DNA of 64,000 bases from Chlorella sp. KRBP (GCA_004335735.1 QAXK01000153.1:1-64000), one strand, 5' to 3'; positions 21,161-34,200 are shown, counted from the stretch's first letter. Program-made: numbers and translations. Notes: generated by a model not told the origin, from the letters alone.

Positions 21161-24100
21161 ATGGCGCCTCACCTGTACGCTAGCGCGGGCGGCGCACGGA
21201 TGCTGCAGGATGGGCTGGGTATGCAGGTGGAGGAGGTGGACGAGTCCAGGCCCATTGAGATCAGCCCGGGCAAGCGCTTCTTGAGGGTGCGTGGGCCGGC
21301 CGCGCACCCCCTGCGCCTGTGACGCAGATAGAGCCTCAGGGATGGCCATCTGGAGGGAGGCGCCAGGGACTGGCGCAGGCTCATGAGCGCAATTGTGATG
21401 CTGCCGTGTGCACGCGCAGTACCCGACGCTCCTGGGGCGCGGAGCGTGCAAGCGCGTGTACAAGGCGTTTGACGTGATTGAGGGCCTGGAGGTGAGGCGC
21501 TCGTGCTGGTGCACTCGCCCTGATGATGGCCACATGCCTGCAAGGGCGGGGGCGGGGTGACGGGGACGGCTGACGGGGACGTAGGGCTGCCAGCGGATGG
21601 CATGACGCGCGTTGCCCTGGTGGTGACGTTAGCCCGCCTGGTGCGCGCCTGGGGCCCCATGGCTGCAGGTGGCGTGGAACCAGGTGGAGATGATGGGCTT
21701 GGAGCACGAGGACGAGGTGAGCAGGAAGGTGGTGCAGGTGTCGCCAGCCACCAACCATGGCAGACACACAGCCGTCACAAAGTTTGCGCAAAGTGATGCA
21801 GCACGTGTGTCTGGTACCTGCCACGAGCATGCAGCTGAGATGGCGTACCGTGTGCATGCGTGCGTGGTGTGCAGACGCGGGAGCGGCTCTTCAGTGAGAT
21901 CCACACGCTGCAGACGCTGCGCCACCGCAACATCATGACGTTCGTCGCCTGGTGGTACAACGCGCCCGCCCAGACCATCAACTTCATCACCGAGCTGTTC
22001 ACTAGGTGGGTGGGGCGCTGGGGCACTGGGGCAGAGCGTGCCAGGGAGGTGGTTTGTCATGCCACCACCAGGCGTCATCAGGTGGGACAGCAGGGCGCTG
22101 CAGGTGTTCGCCTCCCCACAAAGGGGGGCATGTGACATGACCTACTCCACCCTTGCTGCCCGTTGCTGGGTGATGTGCGCGCAGTGGCACGCTGCGTCAG
22201 TACCGCAAGCGCATCCGCACGCACATTGGGGAGGGCGTCATCAAGCGCTGGGCGTGGCAGATCTTGCAGGGACTGCTCTACCTGCACGGACACGACCCAC
22301 CCATCGTGCACCGCGACCTCAAGTGAGTCACTGCCACCACCACAGCAGGTCCAGTCAGGGGGTCAAGGCAACACAGGCGGACCCATGGCGCTCGCAAGGT
22401 GGGCGGCCCTCCAAGTGTGCCACCTGTGTGTGCGTGCACGTGCGTGTCCAGGTGCGACAACGTGTTCATCAACGCCAGCACTGGGCAGGTCAAGATTGGA
22501 GACCTGGGCCTGGCCACGGCGCAGCAAGGACTCAGCGTAGTGGGCACTCCAGAGGTGCGCTCACGTGTGTGCAGAGCACCAGGCGCCTCAGGCCGTCCAT
22601 GCATGCCACCTGGTCCGCCCATGGTGCAGCCACAGCAGGGGTGCCGCACCTCACCCTTGCTGTTGCCGCCGCTGTGATGGTTGCACTCACAGTTCATGGC
22701 TCCCGAGATCTACGAGGAGCAGTACGACGAAAAGGTGGACATATACTCGTTTGGCATGTGCCTGCTGGAGCTGGCCACGCTCGAGTACCCCTACAGCGAG
22801 TGCCACGGCGTGGCGCAGATCTTCCGGAAAGTCACCACGGTGAGTGGAGGGGGGGCCCCTGGGGGGTCCAAGCACTGTCAGGGGACACGCTGCCTGCCTC
22901 ATGCCCCACACCCCGCGCACAACTTGTGTTGAGTTTTACGTGTGTGCGCACGCTCACCGTTTCCATGTGTCTCAGGGCGTCAAGCCCAAGGCCCTGGAGC
23001 GCGTCACCAGTCCTCAGCTCAGGGCCCTGATTGAGCAGTGCATCGCGCACGACGCACAGGACCGCCCTGACGCGCGCCACCTGCTCAAGTGCTCCTGGTT
23101 CGACTCCATACGCATGGTGAGGGCATAGGGCTGATGATGGGGCTTGCAGGCGGAATGGCGGCAACCCGTTATCGAGGTGACCCTGATGGGGTGCACTGCT
23201 TTGTCCTGTGCACATGTGCAGGAGCTGGCCTCGGCTCTTGGTGGCGCTGGGTCCAGCTACCTGGGTCACAGCAGCAGCGGCCAGCTGAGCAACCTGAGCA
23301 GCGGCGTGCTGCCACACAGCCTCAGCACGGCCTTTGGCACCAGCACCTCAATGGCGCACATGAACGGCAGCAGCATGGTGGCGCCCGGCGGCACGGGCTA
23401 CTCGTCCGCAGCAGGGCGCCTGGGTCCAGGCGGCAGCAGCATGGCCATCTCACACCAGAGCAACAACACCACTGGCCTGACGCACGCCGGTGCCGGTCAG
23501 GCCACCAACACCAACACCAACACCAACACCATGACGCCTGCTCAGAGCCAGAGCATCCCCAGCCGCATGCCCTCGCACCTGTTTGCCCACGCCGGGTCCG
23601 TGCACAGCAACGCGGGCAGCAGCCCCTTTGTGCGCACGTCGCGCCCTGGCTCCCTGTCCTCCCGCACCGGACCTGGAGGTGCACCAGAGGTGATGGGAGG
23701 CGCCAGCTCCCTGGCACGTGGCTCCTCCCTGGCGCGTGGCTCCCAGCCCCTGCACCCACAGGACGAGGACGAGGGCCAGGGGTCCGTGGTGGAGTACGAT
23801 GTGGACGAGGAGGACGAGGGGGAGGGCGAGGAGGGCGAGGAGCAGGAGGAGCAGTATGAGCTCGAGGGCGGGGCGAGGGTTGAGAGCATGGTGGTGCACT
23901 CGCACCCGCTGGTGGGCGCGTCACCCGGTGGTGGCGGGATGATGATGGCCATGGTGCCCGAGGAGACGGGCAGCATGATGCACCTGCAGCTGGATGAGGA
24001 GCTGACCAGCCCCAGCAGCACCACGCGGGGAGGGGACACGTCGGGCGCATCCGCCCAGCCACTGCCCCTGCACCTGCACGTGCGCACGTCACTCCGCCGG

Positions 24101-27100
24101 GGCTCAGCGGGCCAGCAGCAGGGGGAGGAGGAGCTCAGCAGGGCGTCCACGCCCTCACAGCGCAGCGCCAGGACCACACGGGCAGCCAGCCGCAGCCTCT
24201 CGGGCTCGGTCTCCAACTCGCCCATGGCAGGGGCCCGCATGCAGCAGCAGCAGCAGCAGCAGCAGCAGAGGCCGCGGCGCACCACCTCGCGTGCGCTGAA
24301 CGGCCCTCTGCTCGGCACCACCAGCGCAGGAGAGGCGCACTCGAGTGAGGGGATGGAGGCGGCGGAGGAGGGTGCGGCGAGCGGGTGGATGGATGCGTCT
24401 CAGCCTCAGCACGGTCACCCACGGCAGGTGGCGGGCACGCCGCCTGGTGCCATCCATCAAGAGCTGCGTGCCATCGCCAGGCGCATGAACCCGAGTGAGT
24501 GTGCGGTGTGCTTGCTGGGTGTAGCTTGCACGCTGTAGCTGTGTGCTACTGTACATACTGCACGGTGTCGCACCCATATAACCTTAACCTTGCTCTGCCT
24601 ACTGCTGTGGCGCAACTGGCGTGGTGTTGCTCCCGCAGGCCGCGTGGCCACCAATGAGGACGAGTACGTCCCCTCCACCGTGAGCATGGGCGTATTGGCG
24701 CGCTGCACTGAGCTCAGCATCCTGGACCACCCACGCAACAACCCATCCGTCACGGCCGCATCAGGGGCCGCTGGCACCATGGGACGGGGAGCCAGCGGCG
24801 CGCTGTCACTGGGAGACAGCCCCATGGCGGGGGCACAGGACAGCAACAACTGGTTTGGGGAGCAGCAGCAGCAGCTGCCTCCACCCAGCCCCACCCTTGG
24901 TGGCAACGGTGGCATGATGCAGGCGCCGCAGGGCGTGCTGCCCCCCCAGGCAGATGAGGCGTTTGTGTCGGGGAGGGGCAGCAGCTTCGCGCGGTCCTCC
25001 CTGCCAGCAGTCCTGCAGGGGCACGTGGTGCTGGACAGGGACACGTTGGCGCAGCATGATGCACAGCAGCTGTTGGCCCTGCAGGGGCAGATGAGGGGCG
25101 CGTGTGGTGGGGAGGCGGGGGATGAGGGGGGCGCGGCACACGCGCAGCACGTGGCGCGCACGCACGCGGTGGCAGCGGCGGCAGAGCATGAGGAGATGTG
25201 CCACATGATGGAGCTGGCCTCTGAGTCATCGTCATCATCCATTGAGGTGCGGTCGCTTGCTGTCCATTGAGATGTCCTTTGGGCTACCTTTGGCTGTGGC
25301 TGTGGCTTGCTCAAGCACAAGTGCTGGACTGACATGAGGCCCGCAAGAGCACTGACATGCTGCTGCCCTCCTGCCCACCCTGCCACCTGCAGGTCATCAT
25401 CCCGTTTGAGGCGCTGCAGGAGGAGGCGGCCGCCGGCGCGCACATGGACCTGGAGCATGAGGCCTGCATCGCAGAGGGCCTCTCCACGCCCCGTGCCCTG
25501 CCGCCTGACGGCTGCATGTTCTCCGCCCCGGGTGACTCACTGGGCGCGGCGGCAGGGCTGGTGGGGGGGGACGGCGGCACTCCTCGCGCCTCTGCTGGCG
25601 TACCCGCCGGCTTCATCCTGGCCCGCGCCAGTGTGCAGCAGGTGCAGCCGTCACAGGACACCACGGGGTCGTCCGCGCCCCGCCGCCGCATGTCCTGGGC
25701 CAGCTCCAGTGGGGGCGGTGCAGTGTCCATGACCACGCTGGCGCACGACTCAAACTACCACTACGGGCGCGCGCACACGGGCACGTCAACGGCTGGGGGC
25801 ACGCCGGGCAGCATGCCACTCACGTCGAGCCTGCTGGCCTGGCCCGTGCAGACCAACGGCATGGTGGCGGGCGCACCTGTGCCCGTCACTGCAGTCATGC
25901 TGCCCAATCCTGCGGGTGGAGGGCAGGGTGAGCCGCACATGGGCCTGGTGCTGGACCACTCAAGCGCCATGATGCTGCAGCCGCCCAGCACCGTCGCCAA
26001 CACCACCACCAGCACCACCACCATCTCAATGCCCACCACCACCGCATCACGCGACGTCCACGCATCCAATCATGGGCAGCAGCTCAACCTCAACTGGAGC
26101 GCAGAGGTCAGCAGGCGCGCGCGCCGCAGCAGCGTGGGCGGCCTGCCCCCCATGGCGCCCCTGGTTGCCGTGCCGGGAACAGCCTCAGGGCCGCACCTGG
26201 GAGCGCACTCGTCAGGCTCCAACGCCCTGCCCGTGCCCCGTGCGGGCAGTGCCTCAAGCCACATGAGCGTGTCGCTCTGTGCGGGCCCCGTGGCGGGCGC
26301 CTCCGTGTCCGTGGTCACCAGTGACCCCTCGGCCTCCTCATCAGGCCAGGTGCAGCCAGGCAGTGACTCATTCAACAGGGTGGCCTCAGGCTCCGTGTCA
26401 GCAGGTCAGGCGGGGGCTGCAGCGCTACAGGCGTCAGATACGCTGCCGGCTGGGGCGGGTGCGGGTGCGGGTGGTGCGTCGTCCAGCCCTCAGCTGCAGG
26501 CGCAGCAGGGTCAGCAGGCGCAGGCGGTACCCAGCAGGCCAACAGGGCACACACGCCATGCCTCACTCGCCAGGTGAGCTGCGAGCATGCATCAGGCTGC
26601 TGCACTGGGTGGGTTGCACCCAGCAGCTACTAATACATACTGCAGGGAGCGCAGGCAAGAAGTGTTTTGCCCGGGTGTTGGTGTTGGTGCGCAGGCTGAC
26701 GTCGTCCTGGCAGGACTTTCACCACCACCTGTACGGCGGTGGTGACGGCTCCCTGCTGCAGCAGCCGCACGTGGCCTCCCGCCGCCACCCGCCCACCGCC
26801 TCTGGCGTCTCCTTCTCCTCGGCCTCCATCACCTCACTCCACTCGGCCCTGCTGCTCAACGCCTCATCATGGTCAGCGTCAGGCAGCCAGCACGGCGGGC
26901 CCAACGGACCACCCCCCATCACAGGCGCAGGCAGCTCCCACCTCAGCAGGATGGGCGCAGGCCAGCCCCCCACCCCCACCTCATCCTCCATGGGTGTGTA
27001 CGCCCACCCGACGGCACCGCGTGTGGCGGGGGGTGCAGCTGGCCAGGGCGTGGTGCCCCCACCCCGCACCCTCACCACCTCACGCTCCCTGCGCTCACCC

Positions 27101-27801
27101 GCCACCACACGCTGGCTGCCAGTGCCCACCACCGCCAGCGCCGGTGCTGGTGCTGGTGCTGGTGCTGGTGTGCAGCATCCCACCCACCCAGCAGGCCCTG
27201 GTGCAGGCGGCAACAGTGAGCCCACATCGCTCCCCGGCCACCCCGACCCCACCTCCACCTCCCCAGGGCCTGTCAACCCGTTCGAGCAGCACCTGGGGTA
27301 CGCTAACATGGCAGCTGGCGCCTCAGGCCCCGCCCCTCCCTGGACGCCCACGGCCGGCGGGGCGGGTGCAGGATCCTGCCCCTTCACGAGTGGGGAGGCG
27401 GGTGGGGAGGCGGTGCCAACGCGTGAGAGCAGCAGGGTGGGCAGCGTTATGCGCGGCTCTTACAGTGGTGCGGCAGGCAACGGAGCGGTGCCACGCGGCC
27501 GGCCTGATATGCTGGTGATGATGGCGGTGCCCCTCCTGCCCGTGGGCCTCTCCCACCAGTCTTCCCTCTCCTCCGCCAGCAACGTGGTTGGGATGGTGCC
27601 AGTGCAGGCGCCTGCACACGGCGCCAACAGCACGGATGCGGGTGAGCGCGTGAGCACGGGCAGCCGTGTGGCTAACAACGTGGCGCCAGGCCCTGCCAGC
27701 GCTGCGCTGCACAACCTGGTGGCCAAGCTGCAGGCAGCGGAGGACCAACTGGTGGGCACGCTGCAGCCACCCAGCAGCGGGGACGATCAGGGGCCGGACT
27801 C

Positions 27802-27839
<38 letters not shown>

Positions 27840-29219
27840 GCGAGCAGACAGCAGGCAGCAACCACCTGCCGTCGTGGGCACCCACCCTGGGGTCGGGCTC
27901 CACCACCACCAACACCTCGGCCCCTGGGCAGGCCTCAGGCGGCATCAACACCACATCCATGACATCAGGCAGCCTTGCTGGTGGCGCAGCCGCACCAGAG
28001 GGTGGCGTCAGCGCCCCTGCTGCACCTGGTGGCGAGGTGTCACGTGCGCCCCTGCAGGTGCCTGACGGCCCCCCCCCCAAGCGCGCCCACCACCAGCACC
28101 GCCTGTCCCTCACAGCGCTGCCCTCACCCTCAGCACTGGCCCTCCCTCCCATGGCAGGGCCCTTTGAGGTGTGCAGTACGGGTGCACTGGGCACCCAGCC
28201 ACCCACCCAGTGGGCACCACCCGTGGCGTCGGCGCCTGCCTTCACCAACACCCAGCCCATCCAACAGCAGCAGCAGCAGCAGCAGCAGGACGGTCCTGTC
28301 CCGCTCCTGCCCGCCTCCCTGCCTTGCGCCACCCTGGTGGTGCCCGCTCCCTCAGTGGTGCTGGGACACACGGGTGCAGCCGTGCCAGTCCTACCCCGCT
28401 CCAGCATCACCGTGCGCGCCCCACGCTCCTTGCGCTTCACCGAGCTCACAGCACGCAGCAGGCAGCAGCAGAGCATCCTGCAGCAGCAGCAGCAGCAGCA
28501 GGACTCTGCGGCAAATTCAGGCCAACACAGTGGGGCCGCGCAAGGGACGGAGCGTCAGGCGTCACTAGGACAGGGTCAGCCCTCCCCCCAGGGACCTGCG
28601 TCAGAGGCGGCTGGGCGCATGAGCGGGCTGCCATCACCCAGCACTGGCCCCTCGTCCGCGGCGCGGCGCAGTGCTGAGCTCACTCGCGACGAGGCGTCCA
28701 GGAGCCTGGGTGCGCCGCCTCATGCTGCTGCTGGTGCTAAGCCCGCCATCCGCCGCTGCCTCACCTCCCCCAGTGGGGCGCAGTCCAGTGCCCCCACCAC
28801 GGTGGAGGAGTCAGACTCCCAGGCGCTCGCCTCGCTCCCAGAGGCAGGCGCCACCACCGAGGTGCAGCTGTCAGGAGCGCTGCCGGAGGCACCCTCGGCA
28901 CAAGAGAGCGTGCCGTCACAGCCGGCGCCACCAGCAGACAGCAAGCCCATCGCAGGTGCGTGCAGCTGGTCACCTGGTGCGCTAGCCAGGTCAAGGCAGC
29001 TGCTCCTGTTGCGGCATTGCAACGACGAGTTTGCTGTTGCTTGCTTGCTGTGCCGCAGGTGTGATTGTGCGCGTCAAGCGGCGGCGGGCGCAGCAGCTCT
29101 ACCCGCTGTACCAGCTGGTGCCAAACGTCCCGGCGCACGACGCCGTGAGCATGGACGGGCGCGCCTCGGCAATGGCCTACGTGCCCATGGCGCACACGCA
29201 CGGCCTCGACCCTCTGTGA
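21161..29219 (+). CDS. WNK: WNK-family protein kinase with giant low-complexity tail
   Basis: Thirteen exons give 2129 aa: 21161-21286, 21420-21491, 21669-21716, 21875-22005, 22185-22322, 22452-22554, 22693-22839, 22976-23116, 23222-24494, 24639-25246, 25393-26573, 26695-28955, 29059-29219. The kinase domain spans about 43-302. WNK hallmarks are clear: the strand-3 lysine is replaced (VAWNQV, Asn70) while lysine sits in the glycine loop (GRGACKRVYK, Lys53). Also present are HRDLK (about 168-172), DLG in place of DFG (Asp189) and GTPEFMAPE. WNKs respond to osmotic and chloride signals; plant-type WNKs also act in clock and development pathways. The remaining ~1,830 residues are Ser/Gly/Pro/Gln-rich with at least three polyQ runs, TNTNTN and Gly-Ala repeats. 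The last exon encodes a basic VRVKRRRAQQLYPLYQ segment. Kinase exons are certain; tail exons rest on phase and open frames. Confidence 0.92.
24238..24268 (+). repeat. CAG repeat encoding polyQ in WNK tail
   Basis: About nine to ten uninterrupted CAG codons in exon 9 of the WNK gene, directly after a methionine codon. Confidence 0.9.
27802..27839 (+). repeat. Longest CAG repeat (polyQ) in WNK tail
   Basis: Twelve CAG codons in exon 12. Shorter CAG runs follow at about 28265-28288 and 28481-28501 in the same exon. Pure CAG without synonymous CAA suggests recent expansion and likely length variation between strains. Confidence 0.9.
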
Positions 29220-29676
29220 GTGCGGACCTGCAGAGTTAACCTACCCCTAACCCTAGCGCGCACCGTCCAGGCAGCTGACGCGTGTGTCCTCACCACCGCA
29301 ACCACGCGCAGGCCACGGATGCCAACGCTGGTCCGGCACAACTCGCTCTAGAGCGAGCGGGCGGCCCGTGGTCCCGCGGCCGGCCTGCAGGATTGGCCGG
29401 GCCCTCCAGAGACACTTGCAGCTTAGAGAAGTTTTCAACAACATGCTTTGCGTGGCACAATTGATTCGTGTGCAAGAGCGGCTTGAGAATGGGCTCCGTG
29501 CACGCTCGCTCACACAGACGCCCTCAACCACGCTGAGCAGCTTCTTCTGCGACCAGGCTCTTCTGCCTGGCCTGCACGAGCGGCGAGCGTTCGACACTCT
29601 TCGAGTTCGTGGTCGTGCACACTCGATCCTCAGGCGCGCTTCTGCAGCACCAGTCACCAGAGCAGCTAGCGTCAGA
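29220..29676. other. WNK 3' region and HPRT upstream region
   Basis: 457 bp between two plus-strand genes. It carries a CCCCTAACCCTAG telomere-like element at about 29244-29256, 25 bases after the WNK stop codon. The HPRT frame is open upstream from 29284 without a convincing earlier start. No other feature is seen. Confidence 0.5.
29244..29256. repeat. Short interstitial telomere-like motif
   Basis: CCCCTAACCCTAG, the same motif as in the left-edge tandem array, just downstream of the WNK coding region. Confidence 0.6.
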
Positions 29677-30789
29677 ATGCAGTCGCTACTCAGCCGTCGC
29701 CAAATTGGCAGCGGCGCCGCTCGGCCTCTGCAGCCTCACGGCGGCACGGCGACTTTTCTGGTGTCATTGACGCCAGCGCGCGCCGCAGCAGCAGCAGGCG
29801 CAGCGGCGGCGTCTGGCTGGGTGCCCCTCCACGTCCCGCGCTCCTCCACCAACGGGCATTCGGTGCAGACGCCACCAGCAGAGGCAGCCACACTGGACCA
29901 CCCCTGCCCGCTCGACGACATAGAATACGTGCTCTTCTCAGAGCAGGCCATCAAGCAGCGCGTGGACGACATGGGAAGGAACCTGGCTGCACAGTACAGG
30001 GGCAAATCCCCGCTGGTGCTCGGGGTAGGTGGACGAGTCGCGGCGTCGGCAGCTGTACGCTCCTCCTCTCCCACATTCCCTGCACAGCTCCTGCTCTGAG
30101 CTGCTGCTTGCTGCTCCCTGTTGCGCCTGCAGGTGCTGACGGGGGCCTTTCAGTTTGCTGGCGACCTCGTGCGGGCTATGCAGCCGCCGCCGCGAGGAAT
30201 CCAAATCAACTTTGTGCGCGCCAGCAGCTACGGGTCGGGCACCTCCTCCAGCGGCGAGGTGAGGCAGTGCCCTTGCTGAACAGTGGCTCAGTGGGGGGCT
30301 GGGCGCTGGGCGGCTGCTGCACTGGCTGCGACTCACGCACCCACCTGTCCCGCCACGCAGGTCAAGCTCAAGGTGGACCTGGCACCCGAGGTGGTGCAGG
30401 GCCGGCACGTGCTGCTGGTGGAGGACATTGTGGACACTGGCCTGACGCTCACGCGCCTGCGCCGCTACATCCTGGAGGAGTGCAAGGCCGCCAGCTGCTG
30501 CATCGTGACGCTGCTGGACAAGAAGGAGCGGCGCAAGGTGCCCCTGGTGCCTGACTACACAGGCTTCGAGGTGAGGCGGCCAACACCTGCCACGGGCTGT
30601 CTCTGACGCAGCACCATGGCGAGCAGCAGGTGCAGCGCATTCACCAACTCCAACTTGTTGTCGGCTCGTGTGCCCATGCAGTGTCCCAATGAATTCGTGG
30701 TTGGCTACGGGCTGGACTATGATGAGGAGCACCGTACCCTTCCATTCATTGGCGTGCTCAAGCCAGCGTGCTACGCGCACAAGTCATGA
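29677..30789 (+). CDS. HPRT: Hypoxanthine phosphoribosyltransferase
   Basis: Four exons, 29677-30024, 30133-30258, 30361-30570 and 30682-30789, give 263 aa. The enzyme salvages hypoxanthine and/or guanine with PRPP to IMP/GMP. Visible motifs are LGVLTGAFQFAGDL, the flexible-loop ASSYGSGT, the PRPP motif VLLVEDIVDTGLTL, TLLDKKERRK and the C-terminal PNEFVVGYGLDYDEEHRTLP. All are collinear with HPRT. The enzyme core begins near residue 70. The preceding residues (MQSLLSRRQIGSGAARPL, then Ala/Ser/Arg-rich) look like a plastid or mitochondrial targeting peptide, and the ATG at 29677 is the first in frame that gives this. The frame is open further upstream, so an earlier start cannot be excluded. 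Together with APRT it gives the cell two separate purine-salvage routes. Confidence 0.93.
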
Positions 30790-31250
30790 GTCCCCGACCC
30801 AAACTGTATCCCTGGGCCACGCGACTGGAGCGCCCTACCACAGCACATCTGGTTGCCGCGACGTTCCAGCGTGCTGCCCACATTGCGGTGTGAATGCTGC
30901 TCTCTCCTTCTTGTATGTAATGTGTTTCGAGCGAGCGTCTCTGCCAGCGCGCTGAGTGTGCGAGTGCGAGTCTGACGCTACGATGACCCGAGTGATTTGG
31001 CGGCGCGCCTGCTGCGTGCTGCAGCCAGCTGCTGACATGGTGTGTGCACGGGGTTAGCACACAGACGCTTCCTGACCTGCATCTGCTTGCTTCATGGAGC
31101 GCTTAGTGGAGCAGCGCCATTCGTCCCCCCTTCCCCGTGAACTGCTCCTCCCTCGATTAGCTTGCGTGCGCGATCTTGCAAGCCTTCGCCGCTGACGTCT
31201 CACGGGGTCCTTGAACCTTGCATCAGTTGAGCAGCACACGCCTCAGACGC
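30790..31250. other. Intergenic region between convergent genes
   Basis: 461 bp of 3' UTR for HPRT (+) and the p25-alpha/coiled-coil gene (-). Apart from TGTAA at 30916 nothing is seen; no minus-strand TGTAA (TTACA on plus) was found for the second gene. Confidence 0.45.
30916..30920 (+). terminator. Candidate TGTAA poly(A) signal for HPRT
   Basis: TGTAA lies 126 bases after the HPRT stop codon, a usual distance for chlorophyte poly(A) signals. Confidence 0.5.
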
Positions 31251-34200
31251 TCAGTCATCAAACATGCTGTATCGGTGCGACTTGGCTGCGGTCTTGGACT
31301 GCACCAGCCGGTTGGCCCGCTGTGCATCCTGGCCAGCCGCTGGTCCTGGCGCCGCAGCTGCACCTTGCTTGGGCAGGGCAGCCACCGCTGTCTTCAAGTC
31401 ATCCAACTCCTTGGCGATGCGCATCAAGATCTGCATGTGCACGCACAGGGGGGCAGTCCTCACACACGTCAGCAGGCTGAAGCAGGAGCCAGCCACAGCC
31501 ATGTAGGCCCCTCCCCATGGGGCTGCACCCACCTTCTCCTTGCCCTCCAGTCGCTGTGCAAGCTGCCCCTCTGAGCCCGCCACACGCTGCGCCAGCTCAG
31601 TCATGGCGTTGCTCATCTTCATCAGCTCCTCCCTACGCAGGAGGCACACACAACACATGTGCGTCGTGTCAGCGCGTGCCAACAGGTGAGCTGACCTCCT
31701 TGCTGGCTCCCTGTGACGGACGTCTCACTTGGACTGCTGCTGGGCCTTGATGAGCATGCCCTCGGCGTGCTTGAGCGCGTCCCACGTGGCAAAGCGGTGC
31801 GCGCCCGCGCCTCCGTTGGCGCCTCCAGGCGTCTCGCCCCCCGTAGGACTCATGGCACTCGTCATGCGACTGGCAAGCGTGCTGGGGCGCGGCATACCGC
31901 CACCACCACCGCCGCCGCCGTTCATGCGTATGTCCTCCAGCGCCTCCTCCAGCTTCTCCGTGCGTGTGATGAGCATCATCTCAAGCTGGGAAAGGTCCAC
32001 ACTCTTGGCAAACCTGCACGCTCAAGTCAGGAGGTGAGGGAGGCGGCAGTGTGAGCACAACCTGCCAACAGCAGCAAAGTCACCAACGAGCGAGCACACC
32101 TCACACCACACTCACGAGGTGAGCGTGATGCGCACGTCCGACTCTAGGTTGCCGGTGCGCACGGTGCAGCGCTGCAGCTCTTCCGCCAGCGCCGCAAGCA
32201 CCGGGCCGTACTCGCCCGACGCGACCGCCGCCGTCACGCTCGACGCGTCGTTGCCGCCGTTGGCGCTCTTAATTTGCGACATGAGCTGCGGCCGTGTGCA
32301 TGTTCGAACGCACCGAGTGAGGCAGATTCTGCTCGCGGGTCCCACTCAGTGGCCAACAGACTCCCGCACGATCCCCGGCCCCACTCCCAACCCAGGCGCA
32401 CCTGGGGCACGGCGACCTTGAGCGAGTTGACCTCTCCGTTGAGCTGCACGATGGCGCCCTGCAGCAAGGACATCTGCGAGGCGGTCTGCTGCTGCATCAG
32501 CTCCGTGGCCGTCCCGTTGCTCCCGCCGCCCATGGCGACCTTGGTCTCCAGCGCCTGGACCTTGCTGGACAGCTGGGCGATGGCGCTCTGCTGCATCGTG
32601 ATCTGCTGCACCGTCTGCATCTGCGCCATCTGAACCGCGGCCATGGCCTGAGGGCCTCCCTGGCCTGCAGCTCCCGAGGTCGACGCGCCGGTCGCGCCGG
32701 TGGCCGGTCCGCTGCCCGCAGCGCCGCCGCCGGCGTTCACCTTTTGCTGCAGGTCCAGCAGCACGTTGGACATTTGCGTCACCTTGACGCGCAGCGCGTC
32801 CAGGTCCCGCTTGCTGGCGTTGGCCCCTCCGTCGCGCGATGGGCCACGCGCGTCCACCTCCGCACCCGCCGCAGCCGCTGCCCCAGCCAAATCGCGCGTG
32901 TTGCTGCCGCGAACAGCCACCGAATCGCCCCCGTGCAGCGGCGAGACGCCCCCGGCGACCACAGTCGCCTCCAGGGCAGCCAGCCGGCTCGACAGCGCGT
33001 CGAGCTGCTGCCCGAAGGCAGCAGTGCTCGCCGACGCGTCCCCCGCATGTGCGCCAGGAGCGGCGTGCTGCGAGTCCAGTGCCGCGCTGGCCAGGGCCTG
33101 CATCCCCGCCTCAAGCTCCTGCAGCTTGTTGGCCGCCTGCACCACAGCCGCCTCCAGCAGGCCCAGCTTCTCGCTGTCAGCGCCACCCGCAGCGGACGGC
33201 TTGGGAGCGCTGGCGAGCGCTTGCACTGACGCCTCCACTTGTGCCAGGCGTGGCTGCAGCGCCTGCTCCACCGACCCCAGCTTGCCAGAGGCGTCCGACG
33301 CGACGCGCACGGCCTCAGCTGCAGCCGCCTGCGCCGCGCTGGCCTGCATGCTGGCTGCGGAGGCGGAGGCGTCAGCACGCCCCAGGGCTTCCTGCAGCCG
33401 GGTGAGCTCACCCTCGCGTGCGCTGCTGCTGCTGCTGGCTGCCACCTGCTCCTGCACCTGCGCCAACTTGAGCTCCAGGCCGCTCACGGCGCCCGACAGC
33501 TGGGCGGACGACGCTTGCCACTGCTTGGACGCTTCAGCGACGGCAGCCTGTGCCGCTGAAGCGGCACTCTGCGCGCTTGCCGCCGCCGCCGCCGCCGCGT
33601 CTGCGCTGGTGCCGCCTGGTGGGAGTGGCGGTGGTGCTGAGGCCACCTTGGTCTGCAGGTCTGACACCTTGGCCTCCAGTCCACTGACCGCCTGGGACAG
33701 CTGGGCGGATGAGGCCTCCCAACGCTTGCTAGCCTCACTCACAGCCGCCTGCGCCAGGGCAGCCGCTGCAGCCGCCGCCTTGTCAGCAGCCTTGTCAGCA
33801 GTCGCGGGTGCCGATGCCGGCGCTGCGGCAGGCTTGCTGCTCTCCAGCTCGGCCACCTTGGCCTCCAGGGCGCTCACGGCCTGCTGCAGTGCGCCCGTCA
33901 CCGCCTCGAACCGGGTGGAAGCCTCCGAGACAGCAGCCTGCGCCGCCGCCGCCGCCTCAGCACCACCTGCCTCCGTTGAGGTGGTGGCTGGTGGTGCAGC
34001 CTGCACCTGAGCCACGCGTGCGTCCAGCCCCTCCACCTCGACCTTGAGGTCCTGCAGTGCGGCCGCCACCGCCTCATTCTCCTCGCGTGACGTGCTGCTG
34101 ATGCCTGACAGCGCCGAGGCAAAGCCGCCCACTGCCTCCTCCAGCTCAGCCACACGCTGCGTCACCTGCGCCACCGCCTCATCGGACGCGCCGGCAGCTG

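Noticed and set aside
23322..28476. Long minus-strand open frames opposite the WNK tail
   Set aside because: They arise from GC-rich, CAG-repeat sequence read in reverse (Ser/Ala/Cys/Trp-rich) and lack conserved motifs.
26279..29239. 986-aa plus-strand open frame as a separate gene
   Set aside because: Its first part overlaps another frame of WNK exon 11. The coding part starts at an acceptor at 26695 and joins exon 11 in phase, so it is exon 12 of WNK.
32700..34010. 436-aa plus-strand open frame
   Set aside because: It is the antisense of the coiled-coil exon; its Ala/Ser/Cys composition is what reversed Ala/Gln/Glu codons give.
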